NCBI GenBank assembly: GCA_964251385.1
Contig: CAXUJK010000001.1
Span: 434,001 to 498,000 of the forward strand
Source of the DNA: CADCVW01 sp964251385
GTDB taxonomy: Bacteria; Pseudomonadota; Alphaproteobacteria; Sphingomonadales; Sphingomonadaceae
DNA: 64,000 nt
Direction of reading: 5' to 3'
The notes below the pieces were generated by a model, which saw only the letters and a program-made list of their open reading frames with translations, made no database searches and had not been told where the DNA came from. This document shows positions 7,261-15,745 of this stretch, one piece after another (position 1 is the stretch's first letter; every line of letters begins with the position of its first letter). The position numbers were made by a program, and so were the translations under genes.

Positions 7261-8934
7261 ATGACGACTGATCCCCTGCCCTCCCGTGCGTTGCTCGACG
7301 GTGCAGCTCGTGCGCCCGCCCGGGCGATGCTGCGCGCCGCCGGGTTCGACGATGTTGCAATGTCGAAGCCGATGATCGCAATCGTCAACAGCTGGTCGTC
7401 CGTTACCCCGTGCAACATGCACCTGCGCGAGTTGGCGACGCACGCGCGGCGCGGGATCGAGGAGGCGGGCGGAACCGCAGTCGACTTCAACACGATCGTC
7501 GTCACCGACGGCATCTCGATGGGCACGCCCGGCATGCGCGCGAGCCTGATGAGCCGCGAGGTGATCGCCGATTCGGCCGAACTCGCGGTGCGCGGCCATT
7601 CGCTCGACGCGGTGTTGTTCCTCGTCGGGTGCGACAAGACGATCCCCGCCGCCGCGATGGCGGCCGCACGGCTCGATCTGCCCGCGGTCATCTTGTACGG
7701 CGGGTCGATCATGCCGGGGCGGCTGCGCGACAAGGCGCTGACCATCCAGGACGTGTTCGAGGCGGTCGGTTCGCACGGTGCCGGGACGATCGACGATGCC
7801 GAGCTGATCGCGGTCGAGAAGGCGGCGTGCCCCGGCGCCGGCGCGTGCGGGGGTCAGTTCACGGCGAACACGATGGCGCTCGCCTGCACGTTCCTCGGGT
7901 TGTCACCCGTCGGCCTCAACGACGTTCCGGCAGTCCACCCCGACAAGCCGGAAGCGGCGGCGGAAGCTGGACGCGCGATCGTGGCCGCGGTGGTCGCCGG
8001 TTGCAATGCGCGGCAACTCATTACCCCGGCATCGCTGCGCAACGCGGCGGTCGCGGGCACGGCCACGGCGGGGTCGACCAACCTCGTCCTCCATCTGCTC
8101 GCGATCGCGCGCGAGGCAGGGATCGACGAGGCCGCGTTCGGGCTCGACATCTTCGACGAGATTTCGCGTGCCACTCCCGTCATTGCCGACCTTAAGCCAG
8201 GCGGACGGTTCATGGCACCCGACATGAGCGCGGCGGGCGGGGCGGCGCTGCTCGGGCGGCGGTTGATGGAAGCGGGGCTGATCGTCGACGCACCGACGGT
8301 CACGGGCGCGTCGCTGTTCGGAAGTTTCGCCGATGCGCCGGAGACGCCGGGGCAGCAGGTCATCCTGACGGCGGACGCACCGCTAAAGGCGCGCGGCGGC
8401 TTCGGCATCCTGTACGGCAATATCGCGCCCGAAGGCTGCGTCGTGAAGCTCGCCGGCCATGATCGGTTGCGCTTCGAGGGACCCGCCAAAGTGTTCGACG
8501 GCGAGGAAGCGTGCTTCGCGGCGCTGAACGATGGCGGTATCATCGCGGGCGACGTGGTCGTGATCCGGGGCGAAGGGCCGGCGGGAGGTCCGGGCATGCG
8601 CGAAATGCTCGCCATCACCGCCGCCATTCAGGGCCGGGGCTTGGGCGACAGCGTCGCGCTCGTCACCGACGGACGCTTTTCGGGTGCGACCTACGGCTTC
8701 ATGGTCGGCCACGTCGCGCCGGAGGCCGCGCGCGGCGGGCCGATCGGGAGGCTGCGCGACGGCGACGGCATCGTCATCGACGTCGACGGCCGGGTCATAC
8801 AAACGGACGCGGACCTGGAAGCTCGACCGCGTCCGGGCACGACGCTCGTGCCCGCGGGCGCGACGGGTGCGTACGCCAAATACGCGCGGCTCGTCGGCTC
8901 CGCTTCCCAAGGTGCCGTAACCAGCGGGGCTTAA
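7261..8934 (+). CDS. ilvD: Dihydroxy-acid dehydratase
   Basis: Iron-sulfur dehydratase converting dihydroxy acids to 2-keto acids, the last common branched-chain step. It has 557 residues from the chosen ATG. The three cluster cysteines are in SSVTPCNMH, LVGCDKTIPAAAMA and CPGAGACGGQFTANTMA, and the C-terminal domain carries the DGRFSGATYGFMVGH motif. In-frame GTG (7228) and ATG (7234) codons lie further upstream. ATG 7261 is preferred because MTTDPLPSRALLDGAARAPA matches where the family usually begins, but there is no decisive ribosome site. The stop shares TTAA with the convergent downstream gene. Confidence 0.96.
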   Translation: MTTDPLPSRALLDGAARAPARAMLRAAGFDDVAMSKPMIAIVNSWSSVTPCNMHLRELATHARRGIEEAGGTAVDFNTIVVTDGISMGTPGMRASLMSREVIADSAELAVRGHSLDAVLFLVGCDKTIPAAAMAAARLDLPAVILYGGSIMPGRLRDKALTIQDVFEAVGSHGAGTIDDAELIAVEKAACPGAGACGGQFTANTMALACTFLGLSPVGLNDVPAVHPDKPEAAAEAGRAIVAAVVAGCNARQLITPASLRNAAVAGTATAGSTNLVLHLLAIAREAGIDEAAFGLDIFDEISRATPVIADLKPGGRFMAPDMSAAGGAALLGRRLMEAGLIVDAPTVTGASLFGSFADAPETPGQQVILTADAPLKARGGFGILYGNIAPEGCVVKLAGHDRLRFEGPAKVFDGEEACFAALNDGGIIAGDVVVIRGEGPAGGPGMREMLAITAAIQGRGLGDSVALVTDGRFSGATYGFMVGHVAPEAARGGPIGRLRDGDGIVIDVDGRVIQTDADLEARPRPGTTLVPAGATGAYAKYARLVGSASQGAVTSGA

Positions 8935-9521
8935 ACCTCGAGATCGGCGGGCTCGTCGATGTCGCGCAAGGTTTCGCCGACGAACAGCGACCAACCCCGT
9001 GCCGCGATGCGCTGCGCGGTCGTGGCCGCAACGGTGTCGGTGCTCCACGCGACGTCCGCGAACAGCGACGCGTCGAAGCGGCTTAGCCCCAGCAGCACGT
9101 AACCGCCGTCTTGCGCCGGGAGCATGACCGCATCGTGCGCTTCGAGTCGCGCCGCGGCATCGCGCAAGCGGTCGGCGTCGAGCGACGGACAATCCGTGCC
9201 GATCAACAACACGCTCTCCCCCGCCGCGATCACGCGTTCCGCGGCGCGCGCGAGGCGTTCGCCGAGATCGCCCGGACCCTGATCGGTGCACCACACGTCG
9301 GCGGGGAGGTCCGTCGGCCAATCGGAGCCGGGCGGATCGACGCAGAGTTCGAACGCCGATGCCGAGGCCCGCACCTGCGAGAGCGTGTCTCGGAGCATCC
9401 GCGCCGCCAACGCCGCCGCGCCGTCTGCCCCCAACACCGGGATGAGCCGCGTCTTCACCCGCCCCGCAACGGGTGCTTTGGCGAAGATGACCACGCGTGT
9501 CGGCCGTCCCTCTCCGGTCAC
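8931..9521 (-). CDS. TIGR04282-type small glycosyltransferase-like protein (rSAM-associated transferase 1)
   Basis: A 196-residue nucleotide-diphospho-sugar transferase fold of the CofC-like DUF2064 family. Evidence: VVIFAKAPVAGRVKTRLIPVLG at the N-terminus, the nucleotide-binding region LLIGTDCPSLDADRL, and AQDGGYVLLGLSRFD. The family is described as 'transferase 1, rSAM/selenodomain-associated', and a radical SAM gene and the matching transferase 2 lie 3-4 kb away. The donor and acceptor are unknown. The GTG start at 9521 overlaps the upstream oxidoreductase stop as GTGA; an ATG at 9533 would add four residues (MAPR). Confidence 0.85.
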   Translation of the reverse strand: MTGEGRPTRVVIFAKAPVAGRVKTRLIPVLGADGAAALAARMLRDTLSQVRASASAFELCVDPPGSDWPTDLPADVWCTDQGPGDLGERLARAAERVIAAGESVLLIGTDCPSLDADRLRDAAARLEAHDAVMLPAQDGGYVLLGLSRFDASLFADVAWSTDTVAATTAQRIAARGWSLFVGETLRDIDEPADLEV

Positions 9522-11536
9522 CCGCGGCGCCATGTGAAATACCGTTCGATCCAGCGCAGCAGCGCCTCGGGCTTGTGCGCCTTTTTCCACTCGCCCGCCG
9601 CGTATTTGTTGGCTTCCGCCATCGTCGGGTAGGCGTGGATCGTCCCCAGTATCTTGTTCAGGCCGAGCCCATGCTTCATCGCGAGCACGATCTCCGGCAG
9701 GATTTCGCCCGCCCCCGCCGCCACGATCGTCGCGCCCAGGATCTTGTCCTTGCCCGGCACCACGAGGATCTTGACGAACCCGCGCCGCGCGCTCTCCGCG
9801 ACTGCCCGGTCGAGGTGGCCGAGGTCGTAGCGGACGAGCTCGTACGGCACGCCGGCCTTCGTCGCGGTCGCCTCGTCGTGCCCGACATGCGCGACTTCGG
9901 GGTCGGTGAACGTCGTCCAAGGCAGATATGTGTAGTCCGCGCGGAACCTGCGGAACGTCCCGAACAGCGCGTTGACCGCCGCGAACCAGGCTTGGTGCGC
10001 GGCGAAGTGGGTGAACTGGTACGGCCCCGCGACATCTCCGGCGGCATAGATGTTGGGGTAGATCGTCTGCAGGTAATCGTCGGTGACGACCGTCTTCTCG
10101 GTTGGAATGCCAAGCGCTTCCAACCCGTACCCGGTAAGCCGCGCCTTTCGGCCGACCGCGACGATGATCTCGTCGAAGGGGAGCGCGTCTTCGCCCGCAT
10201 CGTTGCCGACCACGAGCGTCTTGCCCTCGCATCGCAGCGCCTTCGTGTCCGTGCGGATGTCGACGCCTTCGCCGCGCATGATATCGGCCACGAAAGTCGA
10301 GACGTCCGCGTCCTCGTTGGGCAGGATGCGCGGACCGTGTTCGACCTGCGTCACGTGCGCCCCGAGCCTGGCGTACGCCTGCGCCAGCTCCGTTCCGATC
10401 GGCCCGCCGCCGACGATGACGAGGCGGTCCGGCACGGTGTCCCGCCGAGACATCGCGTCCCACAACGTGTCGCTCGTAAGGAACCCCGCTTCGGCGAGCC
10501 CGGGGATGTCGGGCACCGCGGGTCCCGAACCGGCCGCGATCACGATCGATCGCGTCGTCAGTCGGCTCGTCGTTCCGTCGGCGCCTGCGATCTCGACCGT
10601 CCAGGGATCGACGATCGTGGCATGGCCAAGCCGCACGTCGACGCCCAAATCGGCATAGCGCTCGACGCTGTCCGCGGGTGCGATCGCCGCGATAACGTCA
10701 TGGACCCGGTTCATGACCGCGCGAAAGTCGAAGACGGGCTCGGCGGGACGCAGCCCGTACTCGCCCGCGTTGCGCATTTCGTGCGCGAGCCGGGCGCTGC
10801 GGATCAGCGCTTTCGAGGGTACGCAGCCGTAATTAAGGCAGTCGCCGCCCATCTTGTGCGCCTCGACCAGCGTCACTTTCGCGCGCACGGTCGCCGCGAT
10901 GTAGCTGGTGACGAGCCCGCCCGCGCCCGCGCCGATGACGACGAGATTGCGGTCGTAACGCTTCGGCCGCGTCCAGCGCGCGTAGATGCGGCGGCGCTTC
11001 CACCAGCCGATCAATCCCTTGGCGATCAGCGGGAACAGGCCGAGCAGCACGAACGAGCCGATCAGGCCGGGCGACAGGATGTCGCTCGTGCTCTCGATCC
11101 GCGCGAGCTGCGTTCCGGCGTTGACGAACACGACCGTGCCCGCGAGCATTCCGATCTGGCTGACCACGTGGAAAGTGACAAGCCGCATCGTTGTCAGCCC
11201 CATCGCGAGGTTGACCAGGAAGAACGGGAACGCGGGAATCAAGCGCAGCGTCAGCAGATAGGCGGCCCCGTCGGTAGCAATGCCGCGGTCGATCGCGTCG
11301 ACGCGCTTGCCGAAGCGGGCCTTGACCCAGTCGCGCAGCAGATAGCGCGACGACAGGAAGGCAAGGCTCGCGCCGATCGCCGACGCGAACGAGACGATCA
11401 GCGTGCCGAGCGCCAGCCCGAAGACCGCGCCGGCGGCGAGCGTCAGGATAACGGCGCCCGGGAGCGAGAGCGCCGTTACGGCGACGTAGAGTAGGAAAAA
11501 GCCGCCGATTACCGTTGCCGGCCTGTCGGCGAGCAA
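9518..11536 (-). CDS. TVP38/TMEM64 membrane domain fused to FAD-dependent disulfide oxidoreductase
   Basis: 672 residues from TTG 11536. Residues 1-175 are a TVP38/DedA-like membrane domain (LYVAVTALSLPGAVILTLAAGAVFG, then LRLIPAFPFFLVNLAMGL). From about 197 it is a class I pyridine nucleotide-disulfide oxidoreductase resembling mercuric reductase: GAGAGG at 202-207, redox pair Cys233/Cys238 in GGDCLNYGCVPSKAL, a second GGGPIGTELAQAYARLG loop, and a C-terminal dimerisation domain. No MerA heavy-metal N-domain is present. The TTG is the only standard start codon, but an in-frame TVP38-like first helix (LLAFLAACVAAFFVFDLGSY) extends to about 11700, so the real N-terminus is probably longer. The substrate is unknown. 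Confidence 0.88.
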   Translation of the reverse strand: MLADRPATVIGGFFLLYVAVTALSLPGAVILTLAAGAVFGLALGTLIVSFASAIGASLAFLSSRYLLRDWVKARFGKRVDAIDRGIATDGAAYLLTLRLIPAFPFFLVNLAMGLTTMRLVTFHVVSQIGMLAGTVVFVNAGTQLARIESTSDILSPGLIGSFVLLGLFPLIAKGLIGWWKRRRIYARWTRPKRYDRNLVVIGAGAGGLVTSYIAATVRAKVTLVEAHKMGGDCLNYGCVPSKALIRSARLAHEMRNAGEYGLRPAEPVFDFRAVMNRVHDVIAAIAPADSVERYADLGVDVRLGHATIVDPWTVEIAGADGTTSRLTTRSIVIAAGSGPAVPDIPGLAEAGFLTSDTLWDAMSRRDTVPDRLVIVGGGPIGTELAQAYARLGAHVTQVEHGPRILPNEDADVSTFVADIMRGEGVDIRTDTKALRCEGKTLVVGNDAGEDALPFDEIIVAVGRKARLTGYGLEALGIPTEKTVVTDDYLQTIYPNIYAAGDVAGPYQFTHFAAHQAWFAAVNALFGTFRRFRADYTYLPWTTFTDPEVAHVGHDEATATKAGVPYELVRYDLGHLDRAVAESARRGFVKILVVPGKDKILGATIVAAGAGEILPEIVLAMKHGLGLNKILGTIHAYPTMAEANKYAAGEWKKAHKPEALLRWIERYFTWRRG

Positions 11537-11888
11537 GGCGGCAAGATCGGACTGCCGCGCGCGCAGCGCATCGAGCGTCAGATACGATCCCAGGTCGAAA
11601 ACAAAGAACGCGGCGACGCACGCGGCGAGGAACGCGAGCAGCCCGGCCTTGCCCAGCCACCCGGATTTCGCGGGCGCCGCCGGGTCTGTGTTCGCAACTT
11701 CGATGATCTCGTCCTCAACAAGCGTCTGGAAGTGCCTTCGTGCCTGGCCGGAGCGAAGTTACGGGCGATCCGCTCTGTAACCGCAAACCGACCGGGCGCG
11801 AACGAGATGGATGAGCGGCAAGCTCGAAGGCCGCGTTGCACTCCGGCTCCGGTGCGCCGATATTCTCCACCTTCGACAAGGATTTGTG

Positions 11889-12485
11889 ATGCGTCTTCCG
11901 ATTGCCCTCGCCACCGTCGCGTTGTTCGCCGCGAGCGGATCGTCCGCGCAAGCCCCTGCCGGACGCGCCGCCGCCGTGTTCGCGGGCGGGTGCTTCTGGT
12001 GCACCGAGGCCGATTTCGACAAGATCCCGGGCGTCGTGTCGACGACGTCGGGCTACACGGGCGGCCGGCTCGCCAACCCGACCTACGAGCGCGTTTCGGC
12101 TGGGGGCACAGGTCATATCGAGGCGGTGCGCGTCGTCTACGATCCGACCCGCGTGACGTATGCGCAGCTCGCCAGCCGCTTCGTGCGCACGATCGATCCG
12201 TTGGACGCAGGCGGCAGCTTCTGCGATCGCGGCGAGAGCTACAAGTCCGCGTTCTTCGTCGCCAACCCGGCCGAACGCCGCATCGCCGAAGCCGTCAAGG
12301 CCAACACGCAGAGAGTGCTGAAGAAGCCGGTCGCGACCCTGATCCTGCCCGCCGCGCGCTTCTACCCGGCCGAAGGCTACCACCAGGATTACTACACGAA
12401 GAACCCGATCCGCTATAAATTCTATCGGTACAATTGCGGGCGCGATGCCCGCTTGAAGCAGGTTTGGGGCTCGTCGGCCAAGTGA
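11889..12485 (+). CDS. msrA: Peptide methionine-(S)-S-oxide reductase, exported
   Basis: Reduces methionine-S-sulfoxide in oxidised proteins. It has 198 residues. A Sec signal (RLPIALATVALFAASGSSAQA) puts it in the periplasm. The nucleophile is Cys35 in VFAGGCFWCTEADFD, followed by TSGYTGG and GHIEAVRVVYDP; a candidate resolving cysteine is in YRYNCGRDARL near the end. ATG 11889 is chosen because AAGGA lies just upstream and the signal peptide starts here. The next gene, a radical SAM protein, overlaps its stop (GTGA), so the two form one operon. Confidence 0.94.
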   Translation: MRLPIALATVALFAASGSSAQAPAGRAAAVFAGGCFWCTEADFDKIPGVVSTTSGYTGGRLANPTYERVSAGGTGHIEAVRVVYDPTRVTYAQLASRFVRTIDPLDAGGSFCDRGESYKSAFFVANPAERRIAEAVKANTQRVLKKPVATLILPAARFYPAEGYHQDYYTKNPIRYKFYRYNCGRDARLKQVWGSSAK

Positions 12486-13450
12486 AGGTCGCGACGGCCG
12501 AGACGTCGTCGCCGTTCGCGGTCGACGCTCGGCCGCTCGACGACCGAAAGTTTCGCGATCCGTTCGTCACCGCCAAAGGCGAGCGGCGCGCGCATGTCGC
12601 GCCCGAACGGCTCGACACGTTGTGGATCAACACGGGCACGCTGTGCAATCTGGCGTGCAAGACGTGCTACATCGAAAGCTCGCCGACCAACGACGCGCTC
12701 GTCTACCTGACGCTGGCGGAAGTCGACGCGTATCTCGACGAGGCGGAGGCGCTGGGGGTTCGCGAGATCGGGTTTACGGGCGGCGAGCCGTTCATGAACC
12801 GCGACATGATCGCCATGTTGTGGTCCGCGCTTGGACGCGGGTTCGAAGTGCTCGTGCTGACCAACGCGATGCGGCCGATGAGGCGCTTTGAGGGGGTGTT
12901 GCTTGCGTTGCGCGCGAAGGCTGGGCGAAGGCTGACGATGCGTGTCAGCCTGGATCATCACAGCGCGCACGTCCATGATGCAGAGCGTGGTTTGGGCGCG
13001 TTCGACAAGGCGATCGACGGCCTGAGCTGGCTTTCGGACGGGGGCTTCGCGATCGCGGTGGCCGGGCGTGCGCTGCCGGGCGAAAGCGAGGCGCACACGC
13101 GGTCCGGGTACGCGCGGCTGTTCGCGGAACACGGGATCGCCATCGACGCGACCGGCTCCGGGCTCGTCCTGTTCCCGGAGATGGATGCGTCCGCGGACGT
13201 TCCGGAGATCACCGAAGCATGCTGGGGCATACTTGACGTCGCGCCCGCATCGATCATGTGCGCGTCCAGCCGCATGGTGATCAAGCGGCGCGGCGCGGCG
13301 CGGCCCGTGGTCGCGTCATGCACGCTGATCGCCTACGACGACCAGTTCGTGCTCGGCCACACGCTGGCGGAGGCGCGGCGTCCCGTCATGCTCAACCACC
13401 CGCACTGCGCGCGCTTTTGCGTGCTGGGCGGGGCGAGCTGTTCGGGTTGA
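12482..13450 (+). CDS. Radical SAM protein with C-terminal cysteine cluster
   Basis: 322 residues. The radical SAM [4Fe-4S] motif is Cys55-x3-Cys59-x2-Cys62 in TGTLCNLACKTCYIESSP, followed by the GGEP SAM-binding strand (EIGFTGGEPFMNRDM). The C-terminal third carries six or more further cysteines (EACW, IMCASS, ASCTL, PHCARFCVLGGASC), consistent with an auxiliary Fe-S centre of SPASM/twitch type. The GTG start overlaps the msrA stop, and the stop overlaps the following transferase (TTGA). The substrate is unknown. Placement beside TIGR04282/TIGR04283-type transferases suggests a small-molecule or sugar-modifying pathway; that is inference. Confidence 0.85.
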   Translation: MKVATAETSSPFAVDARPLDDRKFRDPFVTAKGERRAHVAPERLDTLWINTGTLCNLACKTCYIESSPTNDALVYLTLAEVDAYLDEAEALGVREIGFTGGEPFMNRDMIAMLWSALGRGFEVLVLTNAMRPMRRFEGVLLALRAKAGRRLTMRVSLDHHSAHVHDAERGLGAFDKAIDGLSWLSDGGFAIAVAGRALPGESEAHTRSGYARLFAEHGIAIDATGSGLVLFPEMDASADVPEITEACWGILDVAPASIMCASSRMVIKRRGAARPVVASCTLIAYDDQFVLGHTLAEARRPVMLNHPHCARFCVLGGASCSG

Positions 13451-14106
13451 GGCTTTCGGTCGTCATCCCGGCGCTCGACGCGAGTGTCGGACTTGCCGCC
13501 TGCCTGGAGCGTCTGCGCGACGCGGACGAGGTCATCGTCGTCGATGGCGGTTCGCGGGACGACACGGTCGCGATCGCCACGCGCGGCGGTGCCAGGGTGG
13601 TGGCGGCCGAGCGGGGCCGGGGTTCGCAGCTACGGGGTGGAGCGGACATCGCGCGCGGCGACTGGCTGCTGTTCCTCCACGCGGACACGCGGCTCGACTG
13701 GGGCTGGCGCGACGCGGCTGACGCGCACGCTGTCGGCAACACGGACGAGGCGGCGTATTTCGGCTTCCGGTTGGATGACGATGCGTGGCAGGCGCGCGTC
13801 ATCGAGGCGGGCGTCGCGGTTCGGCTCAAGCTTTTGGGTCTGCCTTACGGTGACCAGGGCCTGCTCATCTCCCGCATTCTGTATAACGAAGTCGGGGGGT
13901 TCGCCTCGTTGCCCCTGATGGAGGATGTCGATCTGGTCGCGCGCATTGGGCGCTGGCGGGTCAAGCCCTTGTCCACGTCCGCGACGACGTCGGCGGAGCG
14001 GTGGCGGCGTGACGGCTGGTTCGCGCGGTCGGTCCGCAATCTCTCAATCCTGATGCTGTTCGGGCTCGGCGTGCCACCGTCGCGCCTCGCTCGCCTCTAC
14101 GCCTGA
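13447..14106 (+). CDS. TIGR04283-type family 2 glycosyltransferase (rSAM-associated transferase 2)
   Basis: A 219-residue GT-A glycosyltransferase: LRLSVVIPALDAS at the start, then ADEVIVVDGGSRDDT, RGSQLRGGADIARGDWLLFL with HADTRL as the DxD-like site, and MEDVDLVARI. The hallmark GRGSQLRGGAD belongs to the 'transferase 2, rSAM/selenodomain-associated' family. The TTG at 13447 overlaps the radical SAM stop (TTGA) and starts exactly at the first beta strand; no ATG precedes it. The last 10 bases overlap tail-to-tail with mtnP on the other strand. Acceptor unknown. Confidence 0.87.
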   Translation: MRLSVVIPALDASVGLAACLERLRDADEVIVVDGGSRDDTVAIATRGGARVVAAERGRGSQLRGGADIARGDWLLFLHADTRLDWGWRDAADAHAVGNTDEAAYFGFRLDDDAWQARVIEAGVAVRLKLLGLPYGDQGLLISRILYNEVGGFASLPLMEDVDLVARIGRWRVKPLSTSATTSAERWRRDGWFARSVRNLSILMLFGLGVPPSRLARLYA

Positions 14107-14972
14107 GCGCGCAGCGCGCGTCCGGCGACCGCGTCGAGCCTCGTCAGCAGCGCCGGGTCGCGCGCGTCCGGGGACGTGATAAGCGCGTGGTCGAGAACGG
14201 TGTCGATAGGCGATGCGCTCCGTTCCTCCGGTAAAGTCTCTGCAAGCATTTCGATGAGTCGTCGCCCGATGCTCGCATTGTGCATGAGCTGCGCTATGAC
14301 CGCGGAGACCTCGACCGCCGCTTCGCCCTCGCGCCAGCAGTCGTAGTCCGTCACCATGCCGACGAGCGCATAGGGCAGCTCGGCTTCGCGCGCGAGCTTG
14401 GCTTCGGGCATGGCGGTCATGCCGATGACGTCGGCGCCCCATTGGCGATAGAGCAGGCTTTCGGCGCGGGTGGAGAATTGCGGGCCTTCCATCGCCAGGT
14501 ACGTGCCGCCGCGCGCGACGCGTGCGCCCGCCTGTTCGGCGGCGTCCGCGCAGTAGGTGGACAGACGCGGGCAGACGGGGTCGGCCATCGACACGTGCGC
14601 GACCATGCCGGTGCCGAAGAAGCTGCTCGGCCGCGACACGGTGCGGTCGATGAACTGGTCGACCAGCACGAAGCGGCCGGGTTCCAGCTCCTCGCGTAGC
14701 GACCCGACGGCGGAGATGGCGACGACGTCGGTGCACCCACTGCGCTTGAGCGCGTCGATGTTGGCGCGCGCGTTCAGGTCGCCGGGCGCGATGCGGTGGC
14801 CCGCGCCGTGCCTCGGAAGAAAAACAAATCGGACGTGGCCGACGCGGCCGGACAGGAGGCGGTCCGACGGCGCGCCCCACGGCGTGTCGACCGTGGTCCA
14901 CGTCGCGTCGGTCAGCGCGTCGATCGCGTACAGCCCCGACCCCCCGATGACACCGATCGTCCAGCCTGTCAT
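14097..14972 (-). CDS. mtnP: S-methyl-5'-thioadenosine phosphorylase / purine nucleoside phosphorylase
   Basis: Phosphorolysis of 5'-methylthioadenosine to adenine and methylthioribose-1-phosphate (purine salvage and SAM by-product recycling). It has 291 residues. Family motifs: IGVIGGSGLYAIDAL, phosphate-binding RHGAGHRIAPGDLNARANIDAL, CTDVVAISAVGSLRE, YLAMEGPQFSTRAESLLYR and IGMTAMPEAKLAREAELPYA. The ATG overlaps the stop of the DUF1499 gene (ATGA), so it is third in an operon with the hydroxylase and DUF1499 genes. A nucleoside phosphorylase next to radical SAM and transferase genes may be meaningful, since radical SAM enzymes can release 5'-deoxyadenosine. Confidence 0.93.
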   Translation of the reverse strand: MTGWTIGVIGGSGLYAIDALTDATWTTVDTPWGAPSDRLLSGRVGHVRFVFLPRHGAGHRIAPGDLNARANIDALKRSGCTDVVAISAVGSLREELEPGRFVLVDQFIDRTVSRPSSFFGTGMVAHVSMADPVCPRLSTYCADAAEQAGARVARGGTYLAMEGPQFSTRAESLLYRQWGADVIGMTAMPEAKLAREAELPYALVGMVTDYDCWREGEAAVEVSAVIAQLMHNASIGRRLIEMLAETLPEERSASPIDTVLDHALITSPDARDPALLTRLDAVAGRALRAQA

Positions 14973-15745
14973 CGGGCCTGCAGGTCGCTGAGAAAGCTTC
15001 GGATGCGGGCGGCATTGACCCCGATGTCGCTGCCGCCGACGCGGCTGATCGATCGCATGTCGACCAGCGACGTCCCCGGCCGCGCGGGGTCGAGGCGGAC
15101 GCGCACCACGACGTCATCCTTGAAGCGGAAGAACAGGGTCGTGTCCGTCGCCTCCAATGCGCCCGCGGCGGGATCGGACCGGGCGATGGGCCAGCCACGC
15201 GACCGCGCCAACGCTTCGGCGCGGCGCGTGACGTCGGCCACGCTGCCGGGCACGGATACAGTGCGCAGATCGGGATAACCCTGCCGGTGGATCGCCTTCC
15301 ACCGCTCGAGCGGTGGCAATTTGGCCGTCGCGCCCTCGCTTGCCGGCACGTTTTCCAGATTGTCCGCGCGCACTTCGAGGACGGCGAACCGAGGAAGATC
15401 GTCCAAGTTCGTCGCGACGTCATGGATCGCGGGCACGCTGCTCGCGGTCGCGACCTGGCGCGCGATGTAGCCGCCGAAGGCCAGCGCGACTGCGAAAGCG
15501 AGCAGGTTGAGGCGCACCGAACGCACGCCGCTGCGCCGACCCAGCACGAACGCGACGAACGCCAGGACCCCGCCCGCGACCGCGGCGTAGAAGGCCCAGC
15601 GCAGGACGCCGAAACCTTCGCGGAAGGACCACAGGTCCTGTCCGCTGCCGATCGCGGCGATCAGCGCCGCCGCCAGTCCGCCCAGCGTCAGAACCAGCGC
15701 GACGCGCGTCATCCTGTGCGTCCACACGTCGTCCGTGTCAGCCAT
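14969..15745 (-). CDS. DUF1499 family membrane protein
   Basis: 258 residues, of unknown molecular function. Three hydrophobic helices lie in the N-terminal 110 residues (VALVLTLGGLAAALIAAI, FYAAVAGGVLAFVAFVLG, NLLAFAVALAFGGYIA). A soluble DUF1499 domain follows, ending in the family signature SRVGGSDIGVNAARIRSFLS. The gene overlaps the upstream hydroxylase by 8 bases and mtnP by 4, so all three are probably co-transcribed. Confidence 0.85.
   Translation of the reverse strand: MADTDDVWTHRMTRVALVLTLGGLAAALIAAIGSGQDLWSFREGFGVLRWAFYAAVAGGVLAFVAFVLGRRSGVRSVRLNLLAFAVALAFGGYIARQVATASSVPAIHDVATNLDDLPRFAVLEVRADNLENVPASEGATAKLPPLERWKAIHRQGYPDLRTVSVPGSVADVTRRAEALARSRGWPIARSDPAAGALEATDTTLFFRFKDDVVVRVRLDPARPGTSLVDMRSISRVGGSDIGVNAARIRSFLSDLQAR

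Noticed and set aside
9497..11494. 665-codon plus-strand frame opposite the TVP38-FAD gene
   Set aside because: Shadow frame; composition is Arg/Asp/Val-biased and no domain is seen.
9518..11536. Calling the FAD oxidoreductase a mercuric reductase (merA)
   Set aside because: It lacks the HMA domain and no mer genes are near; the TVP38 fusion marks a different, uncharacterised group.
12482..13450. Calling the radical SAM protein ArsS (arsenosugar synthesis)
   Set aside because: The N-terminal motif context and C-terminal cysteine pattern do not match what I recall for ArsS, and no ArsM methyltransferase is adjacent.
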